The translations under genes were made by a program, and so were the position numbers. DNA of 64,000 bases from Desulfovibrio piger (GTDB lineage: Bacteria; Desulfobacterota; Desulfovibrionia; Desulfovibrionales; Desulfovibrionaceae). A model generated the notes under the pieces. It worked only from the letters and a program-made list of their open reading frames with translations, was not told the origin of the DNA and searched no databases. The stretch is taken from NCBI RefSeq assembly GCF_951793255.1, contig NZ_OX636706.1:1385001-1449000 (forward strand), written 5' to 3'. Shown here in pieces: positions 17,887-27,900 of the stretch. The first letter of the stretch is position 1. Every line of letters starts with the position of its first letter.

Positions 17887-18075
17887 GAGAGCAAACCTTG
17901 GTGGAAGTGGGCAGCGGGGGAACCCCGTGCGGGAGTGGAGACAGTGCGACATGCGTCGCGTAACGGCCAAGATAGCCGGTTTGCAGGGAAAAGGAAAGAC
18001 TGCCCCGTCCCGCTTTTGCCATTTGCAGGGCAACCTGTTATGAGAGCGCAGGAGGACGGCAGCGCCGGGAAAAGC

Positions 18076-18990
18076 ATGAAACAGAACACATCAGGCTACT
18101 TGCTGGCCCTGCTGGCCGTGGTCATCTGGTCGGGGAATTTCGTGGTGGCGCGCGCCGTGGCGGACATGATCCCGCCGTGGCAGTGCAACTTCTGGCGCTG
18201 GTTCACGGCCTTCGTCACCATCCTGCCCTTTGCCTGGCGCCATCTGCGCGAGGACTGGCCCGCTCTGCGCCGTCACTGGCGTTTTGTGGTGGTCATGTCC
18301 CTGCTGGGCGTGACGCTGATGAACACCTTTTTCTACAAGGCCGGGCAAAGCACAGAGAGCCTGAACATGGCCCTGATCGCGCCCACGGCCCCCATCATCA
18401 TCCTGATATTCTCGCGCCTGCTCTACGGTGAGGCCATCACCCCGCGCCGTCTGCTGGGCATGCTGGTGGTGGCCACAGGCATCGTGATCCTGGTCAGCCG
18501 CGGCGATATGGAACGCCTGGCGGCCCTGCGCTTTGCCCCCGGTGACCTCTGGTCCCTGGGCGGAGCGGCAAGCTTTGGCCTGTATTCGCTGTTCATGCGC
18601 CACCGGGGCACGGATCTTTCGGTCTTCGGCTTCAGTGCCGCCACCTTCGGGCTGGGGGCGCTGTTCTGCGTGCCGCCCGTGCTGGCCGAGATGTGCTGGC
18701 TGCCGCCCGTGCAATGGGAGCCTGCCGTCATCATAGGCGTGCTCTATGCCGGGGTGGGCTGCTCCTTTTGTTCCTTCTGCCTCTGGACGGCCGCCATCAG
18801 CCGTATCGGGCCCGTGCGTGCGGGCATCGTCTACTACAGCATGCCCGTCTTCGCCGCCACGGGGGCCCATATCGTCCTTGGGGAGGCCGTCAACACGGCC
18901 CAGGTGGTGGGCGGCATGCTCATCATCGGCGGCATCCTGATCGCGACACTGCAACGACCGCACCTGCCGGTGCGCAAGGAGAACTCATGA
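18076..18990 (+). CDS. DMT superfamily permease (EamA domains)
   Basis: 304 residues with ten predicted membrane helices in two EamA halves. The first starts at GYLLALLAVVIWSGNFVVAR and the second ends at GGMLIIGGILIAT. ATG 18076 was chosen because it places the first helix at the usual distance. ATG 18040 is a possible alternative, and neither has an ideally spaced ribosome site. EamA proteins usually export amino acids or metabolites; the substrate is not predictable. Its stop overlaps the rdgB start (ATGA). Confidence 0.85.
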   Translation: MKQNTSGYLLALLAVVIWSGNFVVARAVADMIPPWQCNFWRWFTAFVTILPFAWRHLREDWPALRRHWRFVVVMSLLGVTLMNTFFYKAGQSTESLNMALIAPTAPIIILIFSRLLYGEAITPRRLLGMLVVATGIVILVSRGDMERLAALRFAPGDLWSLGGAASFGLYSLFMRHRGTDLSVFGFSAATFGLGALFCVPPVLAEMCWLPPVQWEPAVIIGVLYAGVGCSFCSFCLWTAAISRIGPVRAGIVYYSMPVFAATGAHIVLGEAVNTAQVVGGMLIIGGILIATLQRPHLPVRKENS

Positions 18991-19622
18991 ACGACAACGG
19001 AAAGCTGCGGGTGGTGTTGGCCACCCATAATGCCGGCAAGATCCGGGAACTGGCCGATCCCATGGCCGACTTCGGCATCGAGGTAGTGGGCCTTTCCCTC
19101 TTCCCCGAGATCGGCGAGATCGAAGAGACCGGGACCACCTTCGAAGAGAACGCCCTCATCAAGGCCCGTGCCGTGTGTGCCGCCACCGGCCTTGTGGCCG
19201 TGGCCGACGACTCCGGCTTGGAAGTGGACGCCCTGGACAAGGGCCCCGGCGTCTATTCCGCCCGCTATTCCAACGACTGGGAAAGCCTGCCCGGCGAGAG
19301 CGTGGACAAGCGCAACATGCGCAAGCTGCTTTTCGAACTGCGCGATGTGCCCCAGGCCCGCCGCTCCTGCCGCTTCGTGAGCTGTATGGTGGCCGTGCAT
19401 CCCGACGGCCGCGAGCTTGTGGTGCGCGGTACCTGGGAAGGTCGCATCCTCGAAGAGCCCCTGGGCGAGAACGGCTTCGGCTACGATCCCCTGTTCTGGG
19501 ACGAGAGCATCCGCAAAAGCGCCGCCCAGCTCACCCGTGACGAGAAGAACGCCCGCAGCCATCGCGGCAATGCCCTGCGTGCCCTGCTGGCCCGCTGGTC
19601 CGATTTCATGGCCGGGAAGTAG
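18987..19622 (+). CDS. rdgB: XTP/dITP diphosphatase (RdgB/HAM1)
   Basis: 211 residues with all Ham1 motifs: VLATHNAGKIREL near the N-terminus, TFEENALIKARA, VADDSGLEVDAL, GENGFGYDPLF, and the C-terminal SHRGNAL. It hydrolyses non-canonical purine nucleoside triphosphates to prevent misincorporation. Start ATG 18987 has AAGGAGAA upstream and overlaps the permease stop, so the two are translationally coupled. Confidence 0.95.
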   Translation: MNDNGKLRVVLATHNAGKIRELADPMADFGIEVVGLSLFPEIGEIEETGTTFEENALIKARAVCAATGLVAVADDSGLEVDALDKGPGVYSARYSNDWESLPGESVDKRNMRKLLFELRDVPQARRSCRFVSCMVAVHPDGRELVVRGTWEGRILEEPLGENGFGYDPLFWDESIRKSAAQLTRDEKNARSHRGNALRALLARWSDFMAGK

Positions 19623-19745
19623 CCCGGGAGCAGATCGGTGATGCGGGGAAAGGGGCTCGTCGCTGCTGCCGATGCCAGTAAAGTTCCTGCCCCGTTGATG
19701 GGGACGGCCTATCGTTTTTGAGGGAAGAACCTCCTCATTGTTGCT

Positions 19746-19816
19746 GTCGATGCCCGTAACGCTCCCTTGTCGCTAACGGGCACGGCCTGCGGCCGCCATC
19801 CGGTCGCTGCTGGCGC
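19746..19816 (-). repeat. Family B REP-like unit, single inverted copy
   Basis: Reverse complement of the unit seen in tandem at 53807-53989, sharing TGTCGATGCCCGTA, AACGGGCACGGCC and GCGGCCGCCATCCGGTCGC in the same order. Confidence 0.7.
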
Positions 19817-19920
19817 GAGAGGGGTTCCCCCCTCAAACTCCCCCCTCCCCAGCGCGCTTTATCGCGGTGCCTTCGGCCCCGACGGGGGCCGGCGACAAGG
19901 CTGTTTGATGCAAAGCAAGA

Positions 19921-19973
19921 GAGCGTCCCCACTGCCGCATGATACGCGGCAGTGGGGACGCTCCATTATTTTT
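19921..19973. terminator. Long-stem terminator
   Basis: An 18-bp perfect stem: GAGCGTCCCCACTGCCGC (19921-19938) with its complement at 19946-19963, then CATTATTTTTG. Confidence 0.75.
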
Positions 19974-20045
19974 GTGCGGGAGATGCTCCGGACAGGATGC
20001 CCGCGGCTTTCCTGTGCTCCAACTGCAGGGAGCAGGCCGGGACGG

Positions 20046-20130
20046 ATAAAAGTTTTTGGAAGGGAGATGGGGGAGCACGAGGGGGAAGAGGGAGAACCTT
20101 TTTTCAAAAAGGTTTCCCTCTTCCCCCTCG
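20046..20130 (-). repeat. Family A intergenic hairpin element, copy 4
   Basis: Minus orientation, about 40 nt past the end of cooF: stem 20078-20130 (CGAGGGGGAAGAGGGA... with complement), tip AACCTTTTTT, and the AAAAACTTTTAT box at 20046-20057. Confidence 0.75.
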
Positions 20131-20170
20131 TCAAAACGCGGCTGCCATGCAGCCTGTGGGCCCGTGGGCG

Positions 20171-20722
20171 CTATTCGGCGGCAGCGGGCTTTTTCTTTTC
20201 GGGCTTGGGCGCTTCGATGACGGTGCCGTCGGGCTCCACCATGGAAAGGGCGTGCACGGGGCAGGCCTCCATGCAGGCGGTGATCTTTTTGCCGTTCTCT
20301 TCACGCCAGGCCTTGCACATGTCGCAGCGCACGGCCACTTCGCGGCGGCTGCGCTGGGCCATGGTCTCGCCGCCTTCTTCGGGCATGCCGATGGTATCCA
20401 GCGAGATGGTGCCGTAGGGACAGACGGCGATGCACATCTTGCAGGCCACGCACAGCTGCACGCGCATGGTGATGCGACCGTCCTCTTCCTGCTGCAGGGC
20501 GCCGGTGGGGCAGATGTTGCAGCAGGGGGCGGGGGTGCACTGGTGGCAGCGCACGGTGGTCTTGAAGCCTTCGGCCTTGACCACCTGCACGCGCGAGACC
20601 AGCACGTCGCGGTGCTTCATGGCTTCCTTGAAGGTCATCCCGTGGTGCGCGGCGATACAGGCCACTTCGCAGCGGCGGCAGGCGCGGCATTTGTCGGGTA
20701 TTACCTGAATATGCTCAATCAT
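20171..20722 (-). CDS. cooF: CooF-like 4Fe-4S electron transfer protein
   Basis: 183 residues with four cysteine clusters: CRACRRCEVAC (about residues 12-22), CHQCTPAPCCNICP, CVACKMCIAVCP and a CDMCKAW...CMEACP pair. The cytoplasmic HycB/CooF-type ferredoxin links the hydrogenase to a redox partner. It ends in a Lys/Ala-rich tail. Last gene of the Coo operon; its start overlaps hypA by 8 nt. No carbon monoxide dehydrogenase gene (cooS) is next to it, so the electron donor is not shown by context. Confidence 0.85.
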   Translation of the reverse strand: MIEHIQVIPDKCRACRRCEVACIAAHHGMTFKEAMKHRDVLVSRVQVVKAEGFKTTVRCHQCTPAPCCNICPTGALQQEEDGRITMRVQLCVACKMCIAVCPYGTISLDTIGMPEEGGETMAQRSRREVAVRCDMCKAWREENGKKITACMEACPVHALSMVEPDGTVIEAPKPEKKKPAAAE

Positions 20723-21095
20723 GGCTTTCCTCCGGCTCCACCTCCAGATTGGTCATCACAAGACCGTGTCCGCCGGTGAAGCGTATGGCGTCGCTGCCGC
20801 AGTGGGGGCAGGTAAAGTGCCTTCTGTGCAGCTCGAATGTATGTCCGCAATCCGTGCAGCGGCAGGGCAGGGGAGCGGTCTGCAGGATGAGCTCCGCGCC
20901 TTCGGCCATGCCGCCCTGGGCAAAGATCTCGAAGCAGCCTTTCAGGGTCTGCGGCTCCACACAGGAGATGAGGCCCAGCTCGCAGGTGATGCTGCGGATG
21001 CGGCGCACCCGTTGTTCCGGGTGGGCCGCATTGTGGTCTTCCACAGTTTTCAGGGCTATCTTGAGCAGCCCCTGGACAAGACTGGCTTCGTGCAT
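20715..21095 (-). CDS. hypA: Hydrogenase nickel metallochaperone HypA
   Basis: 126 residues. MHEASL start with the nickel-binding His2, and a zinc ribbon of two CxxC pairs (CRCTDC and CPHC) around residues 80-105. HypA delivers nickel to the hydrogenase large subunit together with HypB. It is embedded between cooH and cooF, indicating dedicated maturation of this enzyme. The gap to cooH is 13 nt. Confidence 0.93.
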   Translation of the reverse strand: MHEASLVQGLLKIALKTVEDHNAAHPEQRVRRIRSITCELGLISCVEPQTLKGCFEIFAQGGMAEGAELILQTAPLPCRCTDCGHTFELHRRHFTCPHCGSDAIRFTGGHGLVMTNLEVEPEESHD

Positions 21096-21108
21096 CCTTG
21101 TTTCCGGC

Positions 21109-22197
21109 CTAGCGCTCCGTGCAGGAGACGCAGGGGTCGATACTGTTGGTGATCAGGGCCACGTCGGCCACGGCGCAGTCGCGCATCATGACGCCCAGGG
21201 CCTCCCAGTTCATGTACGAAGGCACGCGCCACTTGAGTCGGGCCGGGATGTCCGTGCCGTTGGTACGGATGTAGTAGAAGACTTCGCCGCGGGGCGCTTC
21301 GCTGCGGGCGCAGGCTTCGGCCGTGTGGATCTGGCGCATGGGCACGCAGTGGGGGCCTTCGGGCATGCGTTCGCAGCACTGGCGGATGAGCTTGAAGGAT
21401 TCGAAGATCTCGTCCAGGCGCACCATGGTGCGGGAGTGGATGCAGCAGCCGTCATGGGTGATGCTCTTGAACTCCAGGTCGGGATAGGCCGCATAGGGCG
21501 AATCCTTGCGCACGTCGATGGCGATGCCGGAACCGCGCGCCACGGGGCCCACCACGCCCAGGCGCAGGGCGTCTTCCCTGGGCAGCAGGCCCAGGCCCTT
21601 GGTACGGCCCAGGACCATGGCGTTGGTGGCATAGATCTCGCGGATCTCGTCCACGGCGGGCTCCACCTTGTCGATCATGCCCAGGATGTACTTGAGCATG
21701 TCCGGGGGCACGTCGCACTTGACGCCGCCGATGCAGTTGGAGGCCAGGTTCATGCGGTTGCCGTACACGGTCTCCTTCACGTCCTGCATCATCTCGCGCA
21801 CTTCCATGACGTGCATGAACAGCGACTTGAAGCCGATGATGTGGGCCTGGATGGCGGTGTTGAACAGGTGCGAGGCCACGCGCTTGATCTCTTCGGCCAG
21901 CACGCGCAGGTAGCGGGCGCGGACGGGGATCTCCATGCCCAGCACGTTTTCCACGGCCATGCTGTAGGTGAAGCTGTGGCTGTTGGAGCACAGGGAGCAG
22001 ACGCGCTCGGTCAGGGTGACGTTCTTGATGAGGTTGCGCTGGGTGGCCAGGGCTTCCATGCCGCGGTGCACGTGACCGGAGGTCAGCTCCACCTTGCGGA
22101 TGGTCTCGCCTTCCACGGTGAGGTTGAAGTAGACGGGCTCTTCAAGCGCCACATGCACGGGGCCCAGCGGCATGTTGAAAGTGGTGAGCTTGCTCAT
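21109..22197 (-). CDS. cooH: Energy-converting NiFe hydrogenase large subunit (CooH type)
   Basis: 362 residues, related to NuoD. Both NiFe-ligand pairs are present: C67 and C70 in RVCSLCSNSH, and C356 and C359 in DPCVSC. The protein ends only three residues after the last cysteine, so it has no C-terminal extension for protease processing. It also has the HVHRGMEALA segment of the family. Catalyses proton reduction or H2 oxidation, coupled to ion translocation by CooM and CooK. Its ATG overlaps the cooU stop by 4 nt. Confidence 0.93.
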   Translation of the reverse strand: MSKLTTFNMPLGPVHVALEEPVYFNLTVEGETIRKVELTSGHVHRGMEALATQRNLIKNVTLTERVCSLCSNSHSFTYSMAVENVLGMEIPVRARYLRVLAEEIKRVASHLFNTAIQAHIIGFKSLFMHVMEVREMMQDVKETVYGNRMNLASNCIGGVKCDVPPDMLKYILGMIDKVEPAVDEIREIYATNAMVLGRTKGLGLLPREDALRLGVVGPVARGSGIAIDVRKDSPYAAYPDLEFKSITHDGCCIHSRTMVRLDEIFESFKLIRQCCERMPEGPHCVPMRQIHTAEACARSEAPRGEVFYYIRTNGTDIPARLKWRVPSYMNWEALGVMMRDCAVADVALITNSIDPCVSCTER

Positions 22198-22739
22198 GCG
22201 CGTTCCCCTTCCTTTTCTTTCAGAATGCGTTCCCAGAGGTCCGTGGTGCAGGCCCCGTTCATCATGATGGACAGCGGCACGGCCTCGTTGAGGATGCCGG
22301 CGTCCAGTTCCTCGTCAAGGAAGAGGCGGCGCGGGTTGGGCTGGTTGGCCACGCGGATGCCGTACAGTTCCATCATCTCGCGCTCATGCCAGTCGGCATT
22401 GGCGAACAGGGGGGTGATGGAAGGCACGGTGTTGTGTTCGGCGGTCAGGGTGACGGTGATGTTGTAGACCACGCCCTGCAGCTCGAAGTGGTAGCACAGT
22501 TCCTGCTGCTGTTCGCCCAGCTGCTTCAGGTTGTAGGCCGTGATCATGCACAGACGGGCATGGGCGCCCTGCAGGGCGGTGGCGGCCTGGCTCATGAAAC
22601 GGGGATGGTCCAGACGGAACCAGTGGAAGGCGTTGCCGTAGGCGTCGGTGCTGTGATGTATGGCTTTGTCGCGGGTGCAGAGGGCTCCCAGAGCCTCTAT
22701 GAGCGCGGCGTTGCCTTGCAGAATCTCTTGCATGTTCAA
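22194..22739 (-). CDS. cooU: Hydrogenase subunit CooU (NuoC/30-kDa-like)
   Basis: 181 residues, related to the NuoC subunit. The C-terminal third has the ADWHEREMMELYGIRVANQPNPRRLFLDEEL stretch, the 30-kDa subunit signature; the N-terminal part is divergent. It bridges the large subunit and the small-subunit/ferredoxin arm of the complex. Placed between cooX (15 nt gap) and cooH (4 nt overlap). Confidence 0.85.
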   Translation of the reverse strand: MNMQEILQGNAALIEALGALCTRDKAIHHSTDAYGNAFHWFRLDHPRFMSQAATALQGAHARLCMITAYNLKQLGEQQQELCYHFELQGVVYNITVTLTAEHNTVPSITPLFANADWHEREMMELYGIRVANQPNPRRLFLDEELDAGILNEAVPLSIMMNGACTTDLWERILKEKEGERA

Positions 22740-22754
22740 TCCTCGTAAAAACGG

Positions 22755-23336
22755 CTAATCCGTGGTGGGCGCGGCAGAAGCGGGGGTCTGGGCGGGCTCC
22801 ATGGCTTTGTGGGGCTCGGGCAGATGACAAAGGCTGCGTTTGGCGTCCTCGATCTGGCGGCACTTGGGGCACAGGTGACGGATCTGGTCGGGGTCGATCT
22901 CGCTGTTCTTGGCGTAGAGTTTTTCCGCCAGTTTGAGCGGCAGGGGCCGCATGAGGGTGCCGCAGTGCGAGCAGGGTTCGTAATTGATGGTCTGCTGCTC
23001 CACACGACCGAACTTTTCGGACTCCAGGTGGGCCGAATGCCAGTCATTGGTGATGCTCATGGCACCGGTGGGGCAGTACTGGCGGCAGGAGGCGCACAGA
23101 CAGCAGGAGTCCTGCCAGACCGTGATGGTGTAGCCGCTGTTGTCCGGTTTCTGGCGGATGTTGATGGCCCCGGCGGCACAGACATGACGGCACACGCCGC
23201 AGCCCATGCACAGGTTGGGGTCGATCTTCACCCGGCCCCGCAAGCGCTCGGGCGTGAATGTTTCACCCAGCGGGAACGGGTCCGTGCTGGGGCCTTGCAG
23301 CAGATTGCGGAACAGAATTTTCAGAAAACCCGCCAT
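22755..23336 (-). CDS. cooX: Hydrogenase ferredoxin subunit CooX (NuoI-like)
   Basis: 193 residues from the ATG at 23336, with GGAGGAATAATT directly before it. Two CxxCxxCxxxC cluster motifs (CMGCGVCRHVC and CCLCASCRQYC) follow an N-terminal amphipathic segment. A further CSHC/CPKC pair in the C-terminal part may bind zinc or iron. Passes electrons toward CooL. Begins 2 nt after the small Fe-S ORF. Confidence 0.87.
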   Translation of the reverse strand: MAGFLKILFRNLLQGPSTDPFPLGETFTPERLRGRVKIDPNLCMGCGVCRHVCAAGAINIRQKPDNSGYTITVWQDSCCLCASCRQYCPTGAMSITNDWHSAHLESEKFGRVEQQTINYEPCSHCGTLMRPLPLKLAEKLYAKNSEIDPDQIRHLCPKCRQIEDAKRSLCHLPEPHKAMEPAQTPASAAPTTD

Positions 23337-23338
23337 AA

Positions 23339-23551
23339 TTATTCCTCCGGGCCCGGGCGCGGGCCTTTGGGCGTACGGGGAATCAGGCCGCAGACGTGGT
23401 GGCATATGCCGCAGCGCCGGCAGGGCTGATCCCCGGAAGTTGTCTCGGCAGCGGGGGAGGCACCGTCAAGAGGTGCGGTACCGTCAGCGGGAGCGGCGTC
23501 ACGCAGCCCCAGCCAGACGGCCAGCCGATGCAAAGGCTTCCCCCTGTCCAT
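23339..23551 (-). CDS. Small Fe-S-motif protein inside the Coo operon, uncharacterised
   Basis: 70 residues. ATG 23551 follows the cooL stop directly (TAAATG), with GAGGAA just upstream, and the stop lies 2 nt before cooX; such packing argues for a real, coupled gene. Residues 43-53 form one CRRCGICHHVC motif (CxxCxxCxxxC), enough cysteines for one 4Fe-4S cluster, in a Pro/Ala-rich chain without a second cluster motif. I do not recognise the family. It may be an accessory electron carrier or an assembly factor of the hydrogenase, or a residual half ferredoxin. Confidence 0.7.
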   Translation of the reverse strand: MDRGKPLHRLAVWLGLRDAAPADGTAPLDGASPAAETTSGDQPCRRCGICHHVCGLIPRTPKGPRPGPEE

Positions 23552-24001
23552 TTATTCCTCGATGCCCAGCTTTTTGAGCCACATCTTGCGTGCCAGCACC
23601 ACGCCTTCCAGGATGGCCTGGGGGCGGGGCGGACAGCCGGCCACGTTCACATCCACGGGGATGTAGCGCGAGATGGGGCCCTCGATGGAGTAGCCTTCGC
23701 GGAACACGCCGCCGGAGATGGGGCAGATGCCCACGGCCACGGTGATCTTGGGCTCGGGGATCTCGTTCCAGACCGCGAGCACGCGGTCGCGCACACGGGT
23801 GGTCAGCGGGCCGGTGATGAGCACGATGTCGGCATGGCGGGGGCTGCCGCAGTACCGGCACCCCAGGCGTTCCACGTCGTAGCGGGGGATGCAGGCCGTG
23901 GTGGCCAGTTCCACGTCACAGCCGTTGCAGGAGCCCGCGTTGATGCGGAAGAGCCACGGCGAGCGTACCGACAGTTTCTTGAGCATGTTGTCCAGACTCA
24001 T
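23552..24001 (-). CDS. cooL: Hydrogenase small subunit CooL (NuoB-like)
   Basis: 149 residues from the ATG at 24001. Ligands for one proximal 4Fe-4S cluster: C25 and C28 (NAGSCNGCDVE), C93 (GICPISGG) and C123 (AGCPPRP). Minimal one-cluster small subunit as in the Ech/Coo/Nuo branch. Pairs with CooH to form the catalytic core. Lies 11 nt downstream of cooK. Confidence 0.92.
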   Translation of the reverse strand: MSLDNMLKKLSVRSPWLFRINAGSCNGCDVELATTACIPRYDVERLGCRYCGSPRHADIVLITGPLTTRVRDRVLAVWNEIPEPKITVAVGICPISGGVFREGYSIEGPISRYIPVDVNVAGCPPRPQAILEGVVLARKMWLKKLGIEE

Positions 24002-24012
24002 GCCCGACCTCC

Positions 24013-24975
24013 TTACAGCGCCCACACCAGCACTAGGCTCACCAGAGCCAGGACGGTGGGGACCTTCACATAAAAGCGGAACGCCTGGTCGATGCGGAAA
24101 CGCCCGGTGGCGGACTTGACCAGGGTCAGGGACAGCAGCATCAGCACCAGACATTTGAAGACGAACCAGATCAGGTTGACGATCCAGAAGTCGGAGATGG
24201 TGCCGGGGAAGAACAGGGCCACGCCCAGGCCCAGGACCACGAAGGTCTTGAGGGCGGAGCCGATCTGGAACAGGGCCAGCAGGGGGCCGCCGTATTCCAG
24301 CAGGGGACCTTCCAGCACTTCGGTCTCGGCTTCGGGGATGTCGAAGGGCGGCACGCCCATGGTGCCGGGCAGGAAGATCAGGTAGGCCAGCAGGGCCGGG
24401 ATCATGACCGGGTTGAGGCCCAGGGAACCGGCGTTTTGCTGCCAGTCCACGATGGCCAGCAGCGAGAACTCGGCACCGGTACCGGTGGCCTTGCCCACGA
24501 GCATGGCCACGGCCAGCAGGATCATGAGCAGGGGGGTCTCGTAGGCCAGCATCATGAGCATCTCACGCGAGAAGCCCATGGCGCCGAAGGGCGAGCTGGA
24601 GGCCGAGCCGCCCAGCATGATGGCGATGGCCGGGATGGGCAGCAGGTAGAAGAGCACCAGCAGGTCGCCCATGTTGTACAGGCCGCTGAACACGCCGGGC
24701 ACGGGGATGAAGGCCGCACAGACGGCCATGCCCGCAAAGCCCACCACGGGCGCGGCCAGGAAGACACTGCGCACGGCCGTTTTGGGGATCAGGGTCTCCT
24801 TGGTCAGCAGTTTGGCGATATCCAGCAGGGGCTGGATCAGCGGCGGGCCCACGCGGCGCTGCAGGCGGGCCTCGACGCGACGGTCAAGGCCTTTGAACAA
24901 CAGCCCCACAGCCAGCGCGAACAGGCCGCCGGGGAAAATGCACATGTGCAGCACACCAAGAATGATGTCGGTCAT
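24013..24975 (-). CDS. cooK: Membrane subunit CooK (NuoH/EchB-like)
   Basis: 320 residues, about eight membrane helices. Conserved RRVGPPLIQPLLDIAKLLTKE near residue 40 and FDIPEAETEVLEGPLLEYGG near residue 220 are NuoH-family quinone-site/ion-channel signatures, retained here in a quinone-free enzyme. It anchors the hydrophilic hydrogenase module and couples redox to ion movement. Confidence 0.93.
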   Translation of the reverse strand: MTDIILGVLHMCIFPGGLFALAVGLLFKGLDRRVEARLQRRVGPPLIQPLLDIAKLLTKETLIPKTAVRSVFLAAPVVGFAGMAVCAAFIPVPGVFSGLYNMGDLLVLFYLLPIPAIAIMLGGSASSSPFGAMGFSREMLMMLAYETPLLMILLAVAMLVGKATGTGAEFSLLAIVDWQQNAGSLGLNPVMIPALLAYLIFLPGTMGVPPFDIPEAETEVLEGPLLEYGGPLLALFQIGSALKTFVVLGLGVALFFPGTISDFWIVNLIWFVFKCLVLMLLSLTLVKSATGRFRIDQAFRFYVKVPTVLALVSLVLVWAL

Positions 24976-24990
24976 CTCGGTTTCTCCTTC

Positions 24991-27900
24991 CTAGCTCTTG
25001 TTGTCTACGCTGGTATTGCCCGGGAACCAGGCCAGGCGGCGAACCAGCCCGCCGTAGATGCCCGAGGGCGCCATGCGGCTGGTGCCCACCTCGGTGGGCA
25101 GACCGCAGGTATGCACGTCCACTTCACGCAGCACCACGAAGCGGCGCACGAAGTACCAGCCCGCGGCGGCGGCGATGGCCATCATCACGCTCAGGCCGGT
25201 GGCGTTCCAGGCACCGGGGCCTTCCTGCAGGCCCGAGAGGCCCACCACCAGGCTGCCGGCGTTGTAATCGCCCAGGATGGCGTTGATGGGCCAGAGCATC
25301 AGGCCGGGGAAGATGCCGGTGATGATGCAGCCGATGGCCAGGATGGCCATGGGCACACGCATGGTCAGCGGGGCTTCCTGCACATGATCCAGATGCTTGG
25401 AAGGCTGGCCCAGGAAGGCCGCATGCAGGAACTTGGCGATGTAGGCCAGAGTCAGCACGCTGCCCACCAGGGAGAGCAGGGCCAGGAAGGGCTGGTCCGC
25501 CTGCATCAGGGCGTGGTAGATGATCCACTTGGACGAGAAGCCGCTGGTGGGCGGCACGCCGACCACGGACAGGCCGGCGATGGCGAACATGCACAGGGTG
25601 AAGGGCATCTTGCGGCCGATGCCGCCCAGGTCATCCAGGCTGTCGGCGTGGGTGGCGAACATCACGGCGCCGCAGACGAGGAAGAGCAGGTCCTTGAAGA
25701 ACACGTGGTTGATCACGTGCAGCATGCCGCCCGCGTAGCCCAGGGCATCGCCGGCAGCCACGGCCAGCACCATGTAGCCGATCTGGCTCACGGTGGAGTA
25801 GATGAAGACCAGCTTCACGTTGTTGACCAGCAGGGCCTGGGTGGCGGCCATGACGATGGTGATGCCGCCGATCCACATGACCACGGTCTGGATCAGTTCA
25901 TTGGGCCAGGCGGCGCTGACGCCGATCATGGCCAGGCTGCCGCCCATGAGCATGAAGAGCTTGATGAGGCCCAGGATGGAGCTCTTCAGCAGCACCGAGG
26001 ATATGTAGCCGGACACGGGCGTGGGGGCCAGGGCCGGATGCATCTGCCAGTCGATGCGGAAGGGCAGCTGGGCGGCCTTCATGACGAAGCCGAGGGCCAG
26101 CAGGGCGGTACCGCCCCAGACGACCCAGCCGGGCAGCAGGAAGATCTTGGTCAGGTGCTGCATGGACTCGGAAGAGAACGGCGTGGCCGGACCGAGCACA
26201 CAGACGCCCACGAAGATGAAGCCGGCGCCCAGCACGTTGAAGAAGAAGTACTTGAAGGCTTCGCGCAGCGAGGCCTTGTCGCCTTCATGGGCGATGGCCA
26301 TGTAGAGCGTCCACGAGCTCATGATCTCCCAGAACAGGAAGAACTGGAAAAGATAGGTGCTGGCGGAGATGCCCACCAGGCCGCCGCACATGGCGGTGAA
26401 GGCACAGTAGAAGCGCCACTGGGTGTGGCTGTGGGACATGTAGCCCTGGGCGTAGAAGACGTTCAGGGCGCCGATGAGCGGCACGATGAGCGCGAAGCAG
26501 TAGCTCAGGGTATCCAGGTCGCGGCCCAGGAAGATCACCAGGGCGGCGGTCAGCAGCAGCACGAAGGCGCTGGAGCGGGCGGCCCAGATGGGATTGCGGC
26601 GGAAGAAGGCCGGCAGCAGGGCACCGAACACGGGCACGGCCACATAGATGGGCCAGGGCGCCATGACGGACTGGAGCACGACCAGATCCATGGAGGCCGG
26701 GGCGAAGCAGGCCGAGGCCACGGGGATGACCAGCGTGAGCGGGGCCCAGGGGGCCAGGCCCAGCAGCAGGCTGAGGGCGGCCAGGGCCATGAGGGCGCCG
26801 CGGATGGACCACGGGGCCTCTTCCACCATGGGCAGGTCGGCGGGACGTTCCTCGAAGACCAGGGTCTTGAGGATGCGCACGTAGTAGATGGCACCCACCA
26901 GGGAGCCGATGAGGATCAGGGCCGCCAGCGCGGGATGACCGGCATGGATGGCGGACTGGATCATCAGGTATTTGCTGAAGAAGGCGGTGAACGGCGGCAG
27001 GCCCATGATGCAGATGAGGCCCACGGCCATACAGCTCACGGTCCAGGGCATGCACTGGCCAAGACCGCGCAGGTCGGCGAGCTTGCGGCTGCCGGCCCGC
27101 AGGATGAGGGCGCCCGCACCGAGGAAGAGCAGGTCCTTCATGATGGCGTGGCTGAGCATGTGCGACAGGGCGCCGGCCGTGGCCAGCCAGGTGCCCATGC
27201 CCAGCACCAGGGCGATCTCGCCCAGCTGGCCCAGGGTCGAGTAGGCCAGCATGCGCTTGATGTCGTCCTGCTTCAGGGCCATGAGCTCACCGAAGATCAG
27301 GGTGGCCGCGCCCATGAAGGTCAGGATGGAGCCGAACCAGGACAGGCCGAAGACCTCGGCCTTGGCGAACAGGGCGCCGTTGGTCTGGCCCAGCAGCAGG
27401 ACCACGATGCCGAACATGCCCATCTTGGTGATGATACCGGACAGGGGACCGGACACCGAGGAAGGCGCGGCGGGGTGGGCATCGGGCAGCCAGGAGTGCA
27501 GGGGCACCAGACCGGCCTTGACGCCGAAGCCGACGAGGCAGAGCAGGGCGGCCATGTTCAGCACATGGGGCGAAAGCAGGGCGCTCTGGATGCGGACATC
27601 GGCAAGGCCCAGGCCGCCGTTGCCCAGCAGCAGCATGCCGGGCAGCATCAGCAGGGCGCCGCCCGCGCACATCAGGTAGTATTTGAAGCCCGCGTCAAAG
27701 GCCACGCGGTTGGCTTCGTGCACCACCAGGAAGTAGGAGGCGAAGGTCATCAGTTCCCAGTAGCCGTACATGGCGGCCATGTCGGGCGTGGAAACGATGC
27801 CGGCCAGAGAGGCGAAGGTCAGCAGCAGGAAGAACCAGTACCAGCCCTGCCGGTGGGCGTGGGCCATGTAGCCCAGGGAGTACACCGAGACGATGAAGGC

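Larger units (their letters stand above)
19623..20170. other. 548-bp intergenic region packed with repeats
   Basis: Between rdgB and the convergent cooF end. It contains a family B unit, a very long terminator stem and family A copy 4. No gene is supported. Confidence 0.6.
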
